A DNA stretch of 64,000 nt from JAZGGS01 sp963749485 (GTDB lineage: Bacteria; Bacteroidota; Ignavibacteria; Ignavibacteriales; Ignavibacteriaceae). The translations under genes and the position numbers were made by a program. This document shows, piece by piece, positions 28,519-38,784 of the stretch. The notes under the pieces are model-generated. The model was not told where the DNA came from. It saw only the letters and a program-made list of their open reading frames with translations, and ran no database searches. The stretch spans positions 1-64,000 of the forward strand of contig CAVVMV010000017.1 of NCBI GenBank assembly GCA_963749485.1, given 5' to 3'. Positions within the stretch are counted from its first letter, which is position 1, and every line of letters begins with the position of its first letter.

Positions 28519-29910
28519 ATGGAATACAGAATTGAAACAGATTCAATGGGGGAAATAAAAGTTCCAAATGATAAATATTACGGCGCTCAAACAGCCAGGT
28601 CGTTAATGAATTTTAAAATTGGAGGGGAAAAATTTCCAAGGGAAGTAATTCGTGCACTTGGTGTGCTAAAAAAAGCTGCTGCTTTAACTAATAAGGAACT
28701 CGGAACTCTCTCTGCAGAAAAAGCAGAACTAATAATAAAAGCTGCCGATGAAGTAATAGAGGGAAAACTTGATGAACACTTTCCGCTTGTTGTTTGGCAA
28801 ACCGGCAGCGGAACACAAACTAACATGAACTCCAACGAAGTTATTGCAAACCGTGCAATTGAATTAGCAGGTGGAGAACTTGGAAGTAAAAAACCAATTC
28901 ATCCAAATGATGATGTAAACAAAGCACAATCTTCCAACGATACATTTCCCACAGCAATGCATATATCTGCAGTTGAGGAAATCCACAGAAGATTAATACC
29001 TATGGTTACAAAACTCCGCGATGCACTTCAAAAAAAATCTGATGAGTTTAAAGATGTGGTAAAGATTGGAAGGACTCATTTGATGGATGCTGTACCGCTT
29101 ACATTAGGGCAGGAATTTTCCGGATATGTTCAGCAATTAACAAACGGGCTTGAAAGAATTGAAGCTGCAATGCCACGTCTATATGAACTTGCGCTAGGTG
29201 GAACTGCAGTTGGAACCGGGTTAAACACTCATCCTGAATTTGCAGTAAAAGCAGCAAAAAATATTGCGAATATAACCGGTCAGCCGTTTGTAACCGGAAG
29301 GAATAAGTTTGAAGGGCTTGCAGCTCACGATGCAATGGTTGAAATAAGCGGTGTGCTTAAAACTTTAGCAGTTTCATTAATGAAAATTGCAAATGATATC
29401 AGGACTCTTGGATCAGGTCCACGTTGCGGAATTGGGGAACTAAATCTTCCTGCAAATGAACCGGGAAGCTCAATAATGCCGGGTAAAGTAAATCCAACCC
29501 AATCCGAAGCACTTACCATGGTTTGCACACAGGTTATGGGTAACGATGTAGCAGTTAATATTGGCGGAGCCACAGGGCACTTTGAGCTGAACGTTTTTAA
29601 ACCGGTTATCATTTATAATGTTCTTCAGTCAATCAGGTTAATTGCTGATGGGTGCGAAAGCTTTACGGATAACTGCGTTGTTGGAATTGAAGCTAATGAA
29701 AAAAATATTAAAGCTCATCTTAATAATTCTTTAATGCTGGTTACTGCGCTTAATCCACACATTGGTTACGATAACGCTGCTAAGATTGCAAAGAAAGCAC
29801 ATACAGAAGGATCTACTCTTAAAGAAGCTGCCGTTGAACTTGGTCTGCTTACAGAAGAAAAATTTGATGAAGTTGTAAAACCCGAACAGATGGTTGGACC
29901 AAAAAAATAA
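28519..29910 (+). CDS. fumC: Fumarate hydratase, class II
   Basis: TCA-cycle hydration of fumarate to malate. The 463 residues hold the class II signatures TGSGTQTNMNSNEVIANRA, SSNDTFPTAMH, GRTHLMDAVP, the signature loop GSSIMPGKVNPTQSE, and a C-terminal NSLMLVTALNPHIGYD. Normal length, intact frame. The gene stands alone: preceded by a 194-base gap and followed by a strong terminator, so it is a single-gene unit. Confidence 0.96.
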   Translation: MEYRIETDSMGEIKVPNDKYYGAQTARSLMNFKIGGEKFPREVIRALGVLKKAAALTNKELGTLSAEKAELIIKAADEVIEGKLDEHFPLVVWQTGSGTQTNMNSNEVIANRAIELAGGELGSKKPIHPNDDVNKAQSSNDTFPTAMHISAVEEIHRRLIPMVTKLRDALQKKSDEFKDVVKIGRTHLMDAVPLTLGQEFSGYVQQLTNGLERIEAAMPRLYELALGGTAVGTGLNTHPEFAVKAAKNIANITGQPFVTGRNKFEGLAAHDAMVEISGVLKTLAVSLMKIANDIRTLGSGPRCGIGELNLPANEPGSSIMPGKVNPTQSEALTMVCTQVMGNDVAVNIGGATGHFELNVFKPVIIYNVLQSIRLIADGCESFTDNCVVGIEANEKNIKAHLNNSLMLVTALNPHIGYDNAAKIAKKAHTEGSTLKEAAVELGLLTEEKFDEVVKPEQMVGPKK

Positions 29911-29931
29911 TTATCAAGTAAAGAATTAATG

Positions 29932-29970
29932 AAGTCATTCTCAGAAAATGGGAATGACTTTTTATTTTTA
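29932..29970 (+). terminator. Rho-independent terminator after fumC
   Basis: Nine-bp perfect stem AAGTCATTC (29932-29940) with GAATGACTT (29952-29960), then TTTATTTTTA. Confidence 0.85.
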
Positions 29971-29994
29971 TGATATAAAAATCAATAGTATTTT

Positions 29995-30705
29995 ATGGAT
30001 AATTGGGATGGATTAGGTTCACTTTTAATTGCCTGTATTGAGTTTATTCTTTTAGTAAACCTGGTAATCTTTGCTGCTAAGAGTAAACTAAATAAACTGG
30101 CAATGATGCTTATCTTTATCTTGATGACATATCAACTGCTCGAGTTTTTAATGTGCCAGGTAGGATTAAGCTCATCATTAATGGCTTACTTTGGTTTTGC
30201 TGTTATATCACTCCTTCCTCCGTTTAACTTTATTCTTGTAGCTGAGTTGTACAATTTTAAAAGTAAAGCTTTATACCTGGTATTTTTACCTTCCGCAGCA
30301 TTTATCCTTTACTATCCATTCGTTCTTGAGCAGTTTACGGTTACAAGCTGTGCAGTGCTTTATGCAACTTATAATTACCCGTTGGGTGATTTGTACGGAT
30401 TCTTTTATTATACACCTATACTGGCGGTTATCGTTTTACTTCTGCGGGGAATTAAGAAAGGAAAGGATAAAAAAACTTTATTCATCTCTAAAGTTCTGCT
30501 TACCGGTAATATCATAATCAGCATCCCGGTAGTAGCTGCATTTATATTAATGGCAACTGGTGATTATTATTTAATTGCAAAAATTGAAAGCATAATGTGT
30601 AAGTTTGCATTCGCTTATGCTTTGTGTTTAGGCGTAGTTTGTTTATATAATTCAAAAAGGAAAGATGAACGAAATAATACTGAACATTTACCTGGTAATA
30701 AGTGA
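29995..30705 (+). CDS. Integral membrane protein of unknown function
   Basis: 236 residues with about seven hydrophobic segments (IACIEFILLVNLVIFAA near residue 12, LIFILMTYQLLEFLM, FAVISLLPPFNFILVAEL, ALYLVFLPSAAFILYYPFV, FYYTPILAVIVLLLRGI, VLLTGNIIISIPVVAAFIL, FAFAYALCLGVVCLY) and a basic cytoplasmic tail. It resembles the 7TM sensor-like membrane module found before signalling domains, but nothing follows it. Its last 14 codons overlap the next frame. Family not recognised. Confidence 0.65.
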   Translation: MDNWDGLGSLLIACIEFILLVNLVIFAAKSKLNKLAMMLIFILMTYQLLEFLMCQVGLSSSLMAYFGFAVISLLPPFNFILVAELYNFKSKALYLVFLPSAAFILYYPFVLEQFTVTSCAVLYATYNYPLGDLYGFFYYTPILAVIVLLLRGIKKGKDKKTLFISKVLLTGNIIISIPVVAAFILMATGDYYLIAKIESIMCKFAFAYALCLGVVCLYNSKRKDERNNTEHLPGNK

Positions 30706-30996
30706 AATGCTCGTTGTGGAATTCCGTGCAATGGCGTACGAGCGTGAAGGCGGCGATGATAATAAAATCAAGTTCTTAAAAGCCGTGCAGCAGAGGACTT
30801 TCCCAATGCTTACCATTTTGATGCTCCTACCGATAAGAAAGGTAAATTTATGAGTTATAAAAGATTTCATAAGCTGGAAAAACGGGGAATGCACTTCCGG
30901 CTTTTCGAAGAAATATTTTCAAAATTCAACCTTCCTGAAAAACCGCTTATTTGCGTTACCCCTGTTGTTGATGGTGAAATTTATGCAGGCGAGTAG
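30665..30996 (+). CDS. Conserved-looking small protein of unknown function (one frameshift)
   Basis: Starts inside the end of the membrane protein gene with AAAGGAAAG just before the ATG. Reads MNEIILNIYLVISEMLVVEF, AYEREGGDDNKIKFLK, breaks near 30790, then AEDFPNAYHFDAPTDKKGKF, MSYKRFHKLEKRGMHFRLFE and PEKPLICVTPVVDGEIYAGE. About 110 residues, soluble. The second half looks protein-like and charged throughout, so I take it as real. No family recognised. The overlap suggests coupling with the membrane protein. Confidence 0.5.
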
Positions 30997-31120
30997 AATC
31001 TAACCTACTTCAATTTGTACAATTTTAAAATTTATTATATGTTCGGAATGTAGTAAGGTAAAATGAATTTATAATCCACATTAATTCTAGTATTAATCAT
31101 TTTCTTAAGCATAAGGTTTT

Positions 31121-33172
31121 ATGGGTAGCACTTTATCAAGTTCAGGCAGGAAGAAAATTAATGTGCCGAAAAAGATTTCTGAGTTCCTTAAAAAACAAAA
31201 AGAACTTGATAATCTTTATTCAGATAAAAAGCTGGGTTCATTTGTACAAAATGGCAAAACTTATTTCAGGTTGTTTGCACCTTCCGCCGATAAAATTTCT
31301 CTCCTTACTTTTGAACAGCCGGAACAGACTAATGGTAAAGAATTTAAAATGGTAAAGGATGAGGACGGAGTTTGGGAAACTGCAATAGAGGGTGAGCACT
31401 ATGGATTGTTCTACGGCTTTAAGATCCATCATACCGAAGTCTCTGGCATTGAAGATATTATTTGTGTTGATCCTTATGCAAAAGCAGTTACTACTTTTAA
31501 TTCATATTACAATCCGCGGAGAGCTATTGTGGTTAAAGAGGGGGACTATAATTGGGAAGGGGATACCTGGATAAAAAATGACTGGCGTGACCTTATCATT
31601 TATGAAATGCATATTCGCGACATGACAGAACATCCTTCCTCCGGAGTTGAGCAGAGAGGAACTTATAAAGGATTAACTGAGAAAGGTAAACCTGGCGGAT
31701 TAGAATATATAAAAAGTCTTGGTGTAAATGCGGTTGAACTTTTACCTGTCCAGGAGTTTGCAAATATCGAAATTCCCTTCCAGAATTCTGTAAATGGAAA
31801 ACTTAATACGTGGAATCCATACGAAAGAAATCATTGGGGATATATGACAGCAGCTTTCTTTGCACCGGAAAGTTACTATTCTAAAAATGTAAGAAGCATT
31901 GAATGGAATACCTGGAGTGGTAAAGATGCAAGGGCTATAACAGATTTTAAGGATATGATTAAGGCATTCCATAAAGAAGGAATTGCTGTTATAATGGATG
32001 TTGTGTATAACCATGTTTCCGAGTATGAAATTGGAAACTTCAAGGAAATAGATAAAGATTATTATTTTCGTCTTGATGAGAATGGTGATTTTATTGACCG
32101 AAGCTATTGCGGAAACGATTTTAAAACTGAACGGCTAATGGTTAAAAAATTAATCATTGAAAGTGTGCTTTACTGGATGGAAGAATACCACGTTGATGGA
32201 TTTCGTTTCGATCTTGGAAAGCTGGTTGATTGGGAAACAGTTGAAGAAGTTTATTACGAAGCAAAAAAAGTAAATCCTAATGTAATTTTTGTTTGTGAGC
32301 CCTGGGGCGGAGGGTACGATCCTGCAGGATTTTCTGCGCGTGGGTGGGCAAGCTGGAACGACCAGATAAGAAATGGTATAAAGGGCGAAAATCCTTTTGA
32401 TGGTCATGGCTGGATATTTGGAAGTTGGTACGGAAATAATAACAGAAGCAGAATAGAAAGTTATGTTAACGGTACATTAAACAAAGATGCAAATGGATTA
32501 TTCCGGGAGCCTCATCATTCTGTTAATTATTTAGAATCGCATGATGGTTATACAATCGGCGACTTTATCCGGCTAGGATTGGGCGACTTAATGAAAAAGA
32601 AAATAATTAAAGATGTTGATGAACATGTTAAGTTATTACCGATGCAGTTAAGACTCAACAAACTTGCCGCACTCTTTCTCTTTACTTCACGTGGCATAAC
32701 TATGATTCATTCCGGGCAGGAGTTTGCAAGGAGTAAAGTTATTCCAGCTGATGTTAAAGTACCTGATGAACATAAAGGGACTATTGATCATAATAGTTAT
32801 AATAAAGACAACGAAACGAATTACATCAACTATAATCATGCAAAAATTAACATTGAACTTTTAAATTATTACAAAGGATTAATACAGCTCAGGAAAAAAT
32901 ATGATGCCTTCCGCAGAGCAGGTTATAACGATGTAAACTTTTTCAAAATAAAAAATAATCCTTTTGCTCTTGGTTACCGGTTAGAATTTAAAAACGATGT
33001 TTTTATGGTATTACTAAATGCTAATCCTAAAATGAAGGAAGAATTTATACTTCCTGAGGGTGAATGGAACATCCTTGTAAATCCTGCAGTTGCGGGGATT
33101 GAAATTTTGGGAACAGTAAAAAAGCGACTTGTTATTGAACCTTCTTCAGGTTATGTTTTAAAAATGAAATAA
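31121..33172 (+). CDS. Glycogen/starch debranching enzyme (GH13, pullulanase type I-like)
   Basis: Hydrolyses alpha-1,6 branches in glycogen-like glucans. 683 residues: N-terminal CBM48 (FRLFAPSADKISLLTFE ... YGFKIH), then the GH13 barrel with IYEMHIRDMT, VELLPVQEF, NHWGYM, MDVVYNHVSEYE, nucleophile Asp in GFRFDLGK, acid Glu in VFVCEPWGGG, and ESHDGYT with the third acid, then a C-terminal beta domain. No signal peptide, so it acts on internal glycogen. The next gene is 6 bases downstream. Intact frame. Confidence 0.87.
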   Translation: MGSTLSSSGRKKINVPKKISEFLKKQKELDNLYSDKKLGSFVQNGKTYFRLFAPSADKISLLTFEQPEQTNGKEFKMVKDEDGVWETAIEGEHYGLFYGFKIHHTEVSGIEDIICVDPYAKAVTTFNSYYNPRRAIVVKEGDYNWEGDTWIKNDWRDLIIYEMHIRDMTEHPSSGVEQRGTYKGLTEKGKPGGLEYIKSLGVNAVELLPVQEFANIEIPFQNSVNGKLNTWNPYERNHWGYMTAAFFAPESYYSKNVRSIEWNTWSGKDARAITDFKDMIKAFHKEGIAVIMDVVYNHVSEYEIGNFKEIDKDYYFRLDENGDFIDRSYCGNDFKTERLMVKKLIIESVLYWMEEYHVDGFRFDLGKLVDWETVEEVYYEAKKVNPNVIFVCEPWGGGYDPAGFSARGWASWNDQIRNGIKGENPFDGHGWIFGSWYGNNNRSRIESYVNGTLNKDANGLFREPHHSVNYLESHDGYTIGDFIRLGLGDLMKKKIIKDVDEHVKLLPMQLRLNKLAALFLFTSRGITMIHSGQEFARSKVIPADVKVPDEHKGTIDHNSYNKDNETNYINYNHAKINIELLNYYKGLIQLRKKYDAFRRAGYNDVNFFKIKNNPFALGYRLEFKNDVFMVLLNANPKMKEEFILPEGEWNILVNPAVAGIEILGTVKKRLVIEPSSGYVLKMK

Positions 33173-33178
33173 CTAATT

Positions 33179-33955
33179 ATGTTTACGCAAGTGAAAACAT
33201 TCTTAATCATTCTTCCTCTTATACTTTTTACCGCACCTGATTTTTACGCACAGACCGGAGATAAAACCATAGGTTCCCCGGGGTGGCTGGTTGATATGTA
33301 CTTTAGCAAAGCAGAGTTTACCGGTAAAGCAAATTATTTTACTGGCGCGATGATAGAGGAGGCAAACGAACCTACTATTGGTGAAGAGCTTAACGGAAGT
33401 GCCAGCGTATCCTACCGTGAAATTCTTTCTGAAAATATGAAGTCCGTTTTTGCAGTTGAAGTTAAACCAGATGAAGGCATAGTTGATTTTTATTGTTACA
33501 TGTTGGAAACAAATGAAGGTTGGAAAATAGAAGCAGTAAGAAGGTTTTTATTACCAGGTTTCATTTACAGTGCAAAAGATTCTCTCTCACAAATTACAAA
33601 TCTTTCTCCTTCAGATAGTGATTTGTTAAAACTGGTTAACCTGTTAACAAGCAGTGATGACGAATTAAAAACATATCTCCGTAATAACGTAAATGATTTT
33701 TACAAGCTTGTGCTGTATATAAAAGATGAGGATGCTAAAAATATTCAAAATTTATTAAACGGTTTGAACATTGATGCAGTTTACCAGGATGATAAATTTC
33801 CCGGTTGCATTTTTTTACAGATAGGAGCATTTGATAAAACGGAGATGGGATATTTTTACGGCGGGGAAAGTTCTTCGTTGCCGAAAATTTCACCAAACCG
33901 GTTTATATATATTGAAGAAATTTTGCCAAAGTGGTACATCTACAGGATTATATAG
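33179..33955 (+). CDS. Secreted protein of unknown function
   Basis: 258 residues with a signal peptide (MFTQVKTFLIILPLILFTA, cut near FYAQ). The mature part has no cysteine pattern or catalytic motif that I recognise; it begins WLVDMYFSKAEFTGKANYFTG and ends in an aromatic stretch PKWYIYRII. It starts 6 bases after the debranching enzyme stop, so it is probably cotranscribed. Its stop overlaps by 8 bases the end of the hybrid kinase gene on the other strand. Confidence 0.7.
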   Translation: MFTQVKTFLIILPLILFTAPDFYAQTGDKTIGSPGWLVDMYFSKAEFTGKANYFTGAMIEEANEPTIGEELNGSASVSYREILSENMKSVFAVEVKPDEGIVDFYCYMLETNEGWKIEAVRRFLLPGFIYSAKDSLSQITNLSPSDSDLLKLVNLLTSSDDELKTYLRNNVNDFYKLVLYIKDEDAKNIQNLLNGLNIDAVYQDDKFPGCIFLQIGAFDKTEMGYFYGGESSSLPKISPNRFIYIEEILPKWYIYRII

Positions 33956-36900
33956 AATTATTGCCTGAAATTCCTTTTCTTAATGATTTTTCAATAGATT
34001 TTTTAAAGCTCTGAAGGTTTACAGGTTTCTGGAAGACAAATTCAATTCCAAGTTCAAGGTAATCCTGTGCTACATTCCTCTCAATCTTTCGGCTTAAAAC
34101 CAGTACCGGGAGGGTGCTTACCAGGTTTGCTTTAATAAGTTCCTGCACAAAATCATATCCATTCAATTCAGGCATTTGATGCTCTGTAATAACTAATGCG
34201 GGTGGAGAGACGGAAATCATTTCAAGTGCTTCTTTGCCATTGGAAGCAACCTCCACGTTATATTCCGGCGTAATGTTTTTAAGAATTTTAGAGTAAAGCA
34301 GCCGGTCGGTTTTGTTATCATCAACAATTAAAATGCTTGCAGAAGCAGTAGGCAGTGTAAACTTAAACTCGGAACCTTTACCGTATTCACTTTCCACCCA
34401 AATCTTTCCGCCATGTTTTTCTATAATATCTTTTACTAAAGATAAACCTAAACCGCTTCCTTTTTCACCGCTGGTTCCTTCGGAAGTAAATTTTGTATCA
34501 ACACTAAAAAGCTTATTAATATTTTCCTGCTTTAATTCCCCGCCCGGTATCCTTAATGGAGAATTCTAAAAATCTTACAGTTCCGGATGGTTTAACAAAA
34601 ACTGTTACTTTATCATCCTTGCTGGTAAATTTAATTGCATTTGATAATAGGTTATTAAAAACCTGTTCAATTAAATGTTTATCAGCAAAAACAAAGTAAT
34701 CATTACCAACGGTTGAGTGGACATTTATTCCTTTTTGAAACGACATTCCGGATAAGGTATTAATCGATTTTTCGATAATTGATTTAGCTTGAATCTTTTG
34801 CGGTTCAAATTTTATTCTTCCTGTTTGCAGCCTTGTCCAGTCTAGCAGTGAATTAACAAGCGATAACATCGAGTTGGAAGATTCTTTTATAAAATTGATA
34901 TACTGTGTACGTTCCTCTTTACTAAGCGTTTCATCATTTGAGAGCAGTTCGGTAAAACCTAAAATTGAGCTAAAGGGAGTTCGCAGATCGTGAGAGATAA
35001 TTGAGATGAACCTGTCTTTTGTTTCGTTCAGCTTCAGCAGGTTTTCTGTAGATTTTTTCAGTTCTTCCTCTGCTCTTTTCTTTAAAGTAATATCACTTAC
35101 CAATCCATAAATTTTTTGAATCTTACCTGCTTCATCTCTTATTATTTTCACTTTATTTCTTATCCAAACCGCTCCGCCTTGTTTGTTTATTATTCTAACT
35201 TCCATTTCGCTGGATAACTGGAACTTGCTGCGTATAATAGCCGAAAGCCTCTTCTTAAGCATAGGAAAATCATCGGGGTGAATAATTTTTAAGAAGAGTT
35301 TGGAGTCTCCAAGAAAATCGGCTTGAGAATAGCCGGTTACTTTTTCCACTGCAGATGTGTAGAACAATGGACGCATCAAATTATCTACCCGCTCAAAGGT
35401 ATAAAGGAAGTCATCAATATTTTCAGTTACATTCCTGTATTTTTCTTCCGATTCTCTTATAACTTTCTGTGCACGTTTTCGCTCGGTTACATCACGCGTA
35501 ACCATTTCAACAAATACTTTATTATCCGATTCAAAAGAGGAGACTGATATTTCAGTGTATATAAAAGAATTATCATGCTTTTTAGCAAGAAATTCAAAAC
35601 GATCCGGCGCATTTTTTTTCTGTTCAAGTAAACGAAAATATTCCACTACTTTTAGAACATCATCGTTCGAAACCAGGTCTATCAAGTCCCTGCCAACCAG
35701 TTCGATCCCCATTATCGTAGCCAAATATTTCTGCAAATGAATTGTTGGCTTTTACTATCTTACCTTCTGATTCTACAGCAATGCCATCTTGCGATACTTC
35801 GAAGAGTGACCGGTAAAGCGGCAATTCCTTTTCGGCGGATTTTTCTGCTGATATATCAGTTAGAAAAAAGTTGTATCCATTCTTTTTAGTATCAACATCA
35901 AAAAAAGAATTTATTATTGGAAGAGTTGGTACTTCTTTTTTCTTTTTGGTTAAAAAGGGCAAGGTAATAGTTTTGGTATTCTCTTTGCTGAGTTTATTTA
36001 AATCGAAAGAATTATTTTTTAAGTAAGAAGGTGAAATCAGCTCGGAAATATTTTTCCCGGTTATTTCTTCCTCATTATAATCCAGCACTTTTAAAAATGT
36101 TGAATTGGCATATATTATTTTTCCTGCCCGATCAACCGAACAAATTAATTGCCCGGTGTTTGCAACAATATTCTTAAGGATTTTTTCTGATGATTTTATT
36201 TTCTCATCTTCTTCAAAACGTTCCGTTATATTGTTGCACAGAACAATTATGGCTTCCTGCTTCTCGTCAGCAAAAGAAAATTTCAGCTCGAAGGTTTGCT
36301 TAACCTGGTCTTCGCCAAAGATATTAACATTAATTTCCCATACCTTTTGCTGTTTTAAATCTCCAAGTATTTTTTTGAAATAATCTTCATTAAATAGTTT
36401 AAGGGCTTCGCCAAAAAACTTACCCATCATCTCTTCGGCTTGATGACCAAAGAGTATTACTGCTTCATCATCCCAGAAAATTATATTACCCGTATTATCT
36501 ACAGCAAACAGGGCATTTGATAAATTGGAGGTAACAGACCTGTAATAATCTAGTTCTGATACCAGCCTGTCTTTCCGCGATTTTTCAACTGCTTCGGAAG
36601 TTACATCGTTAAAGAAAAAATAGATAAACTGGATAGTTCCTCTCTTACTAAGCAGCGGTTCAATCCTGCATTCAAAAGTGTACTGCTTATCAGAAATATT
36701 CAGTTCGAGGTTTTTCCTAAGGGGCTCTTTAGTTTTTGTTACCTTAGCCATACTTTCGGTAAGAGAGTTTTGTGCTGAAGAATTAAAAAGTTCAGAAAGA
36801 TTTTTGCCAATAATTGATGGCTGACTAATGTTTAATTTTTCGGGAGCGCTGCCTGCTGAAAATTTTATTTCACCTTTTTGATTTGTAACAATTAAAAAAT

Positions 36901-37322
36901 CGTTTACTCTTCTTATAGCTTTTTCAATATAATCTGCGCGCAGTTCATGTTGGATCGGATAGATCGGTAAGAATTTTAATATCTTCAATTAATAAAATTC
37001 CACCCGAAAGTTTTTCTTCCTGGTAAAGCGGTGCACCTTTAACAATAAGAGTTATACGTCCACCGTCATTTGTGCGTACCTCTCTTATTTCCTTCTCAAA
37101 CGAAAAGCCCTCTTTAAGTTCTCTAAGCTCTTCCGTTAAACTCGCCGAAGGAAAAATATCAGTTTCAAAAATGTTGGTACCCAATAGTGATGGAATTTCG
37201 AGCTGGTAAAGAATTCCGAACTTTTCAAAATTCTGGTTTACCAGATCAATTTTTCCATCCACTGAAAAGGTGATTATACCAACAGGTGCCTGCTCAATAA
37301 TGTTGGATATGTTATTTACCAT
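33948..37322 (-). CDS. Soluble six-PAS hybrid histidine kinase with Glu in the receiver (three frameshifts)
   Basis: About 1125 residues, no signal peptide or membrane helix, so cytoplasmic. Six PAS-like sensor domains (beginning near EQAPVGIITFSVDG, VNDFLIVTNQKGE, NLSNALFAVDNTGN, NTGQLICSVDRAGK, VSQDGIAVESEGK and NIDDFLYTFERVDN), HisKA (FISIISHDLRTPF), HATPase (EQVFNNLLSNAIKF, DTGRGI, GEKGSGLGLS) and a receiver (SILIVDDNKTDR, VLVLSRK, FVFQKPV). In the receiver the phospho-acceptor Asp is replaced by Glu (VITEHQMPELNGYD), so it may not accept phosphate. Breaks lie near 36965, 35715 and 34535. No separate response regulator is nearby. Confidence 0.85.
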
Positions 37323-37887
37323 ATTGAAGCGGATTTATGATGACAATCCTTAGAATGATTTTTTGAGTTTCGCCCTTTTAACTCGCTGCTGTAAATTAAC
37401 ATCAATAATAATGCTAAATTCTGGTTGCTTTTAACATCTTTTGATTAATAGGATGAAGTTATTTCGCTGCTGAAAAAACTTTGATATCTGTTAATTATTA
37501 GTGAATTTAGAAGAGAAGAAGAATCAAATTGGCTGAACTCTTTTTCCAGCTATTTTTTTGAGATCCTGAAAATCTTAAATAAATTGATATTTATCGTCTC
37601 ATTTTGAGTCGCACAAAATAACTCGACTGTTCAACACTGAGAAAATTTATATTTGCTGTAGATGAGATATTTTTCAGATATAAAACTCTCCCATAAAATT
37701 GCGCTGATACAGTCCGCGTTCATTAAAGCAATTCATGCAACCACTCTCATCTCATTTGTTCTACTCCATAAGATGAGTCTGATTAATTTAATTTCTACTT
37801 AAAGTAAAAACTTTATTGCTGTGTTACACAAGTTACTAACATAGATTTTTAGTAAATTTTGAATATTAATAAACTGAGTATATCTAT
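37323..37887. other. Intergenic region with a GATGAG inverted repeat
   Basis: 565 bases between the divergent kinase and mlaE-like genes. The only structure I see is CTCATCT near 37747 with AGATGAG near 37769, and further GATGAGA/TCTCAT words near 37592 and 37661. These could be operator-like, but no promoter boxes are clear. No short gene is convincing. Confidence 0.35.
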
Positions 37888-38661
37888 TTGCTTACTAACA
37901 TAGTACAAGCACTCGGCAAAAAAACTTTAAGCTTCCTCGAGGAATTCGGGCAGATATCCATTCTGTTTTTTAATATTATTAGAAATATTAAAAATGTTCC
38001 GCGCACTGCAAAGGTTATCCTTCACCAGATGGAACATATTGGTGTTAATTAGCTGCCGTTAGTTCTTATCATCGCTGTTTTTACAGGAGCTGTGGCTGCA
38101 TGGCAAGCCGCTTACCAGTTAAAGGGTCTCGCACCTATGTCTATCCTTGGCGGAACAACAAGCAGGGCAATAATAACAGAGCTGGGACCTGTGCTTACAG
38201 GAATTGTTATTGCCGGAAGAGTTGGCGCCTCTATTGCTGCAGAGCTTGGAACAATGAAAGTAACGGAACAGATAGATGCCCTGGAAATTATGGCTATCGA
38301 TCCGATCAGGTATCTTGCTATGCCAAGAATGCTTGCTTCTCTGCTTATGATGCCGATCCTGGTTATTTTTGCTAATACTATTGCAGTATTCGGAGCGTTT
38401 ATTGTATCCAACTATTTTCTAAATGTTACATTCGAGGTTTTTTTCGATTCGGTTAAATACTTTTTTATATTTTCAGATCTTACTGCCGGTTTGGTAAAAG
38501 CTGTTTTCTTTGGTGGTGTAACTGCGTTGCTGGGATGCCACATTGGATTTAGAACTCAAGGTGGTGCAGAGGGAGTTGGTTTTTCTACTATTCGTTCCTT
38601 TGTTTTATCTGCTGCGATGATTTTAATACTAGATTACGTTCTCTGGATGTTGATGTTTTAA
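37888..38661 (+). CDS. mlaE: MlaE/YrbE-type ABC transporter permease (in-frame amber)
   Basis: Permease of the Mla phospholipid-transport family, about 257 residues: QALGKKTLSFLEEFGQI, VPRTAKVILHQMEHIGVN, then TAG at 38050-38052, then LPLVLIIAVFTGAV, ELGPVLTGIVIAGRVGASIAAELG (the family's EExxA-like region), MKVTEQIDALEIMAIDP. The same frame continues on both sides of the stop, so this is a substitution (probably TCG to TAG for a conserved Ser), not an indel. The start is probably TTG 37888. The usual ATPase and MCE partners are not next to it. Confidence 0.8.
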
Positions 38662-38693
38662 CAATCATAAATAAATAGCAACTAATAAAATCA

Positions 38694-38728
38694 TATAGGA
38701 ATTTTCATTTATCCTATTTTATTTTATA
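38694..38728 (+). terminator. Probable terminator after the mlaE-like gene
   Basis: Stem ATAGGA (38695-38700) with TCCTAT (38712-38717), then TTTATTTTAT. A weak AT-rich stem. Confidence 0.5.
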
Positions 38729-38784
38729 TTCACAAAAAATTCATTAAATAGAAATATTCTCAAAATAAAATTTCAGGCAAAATC

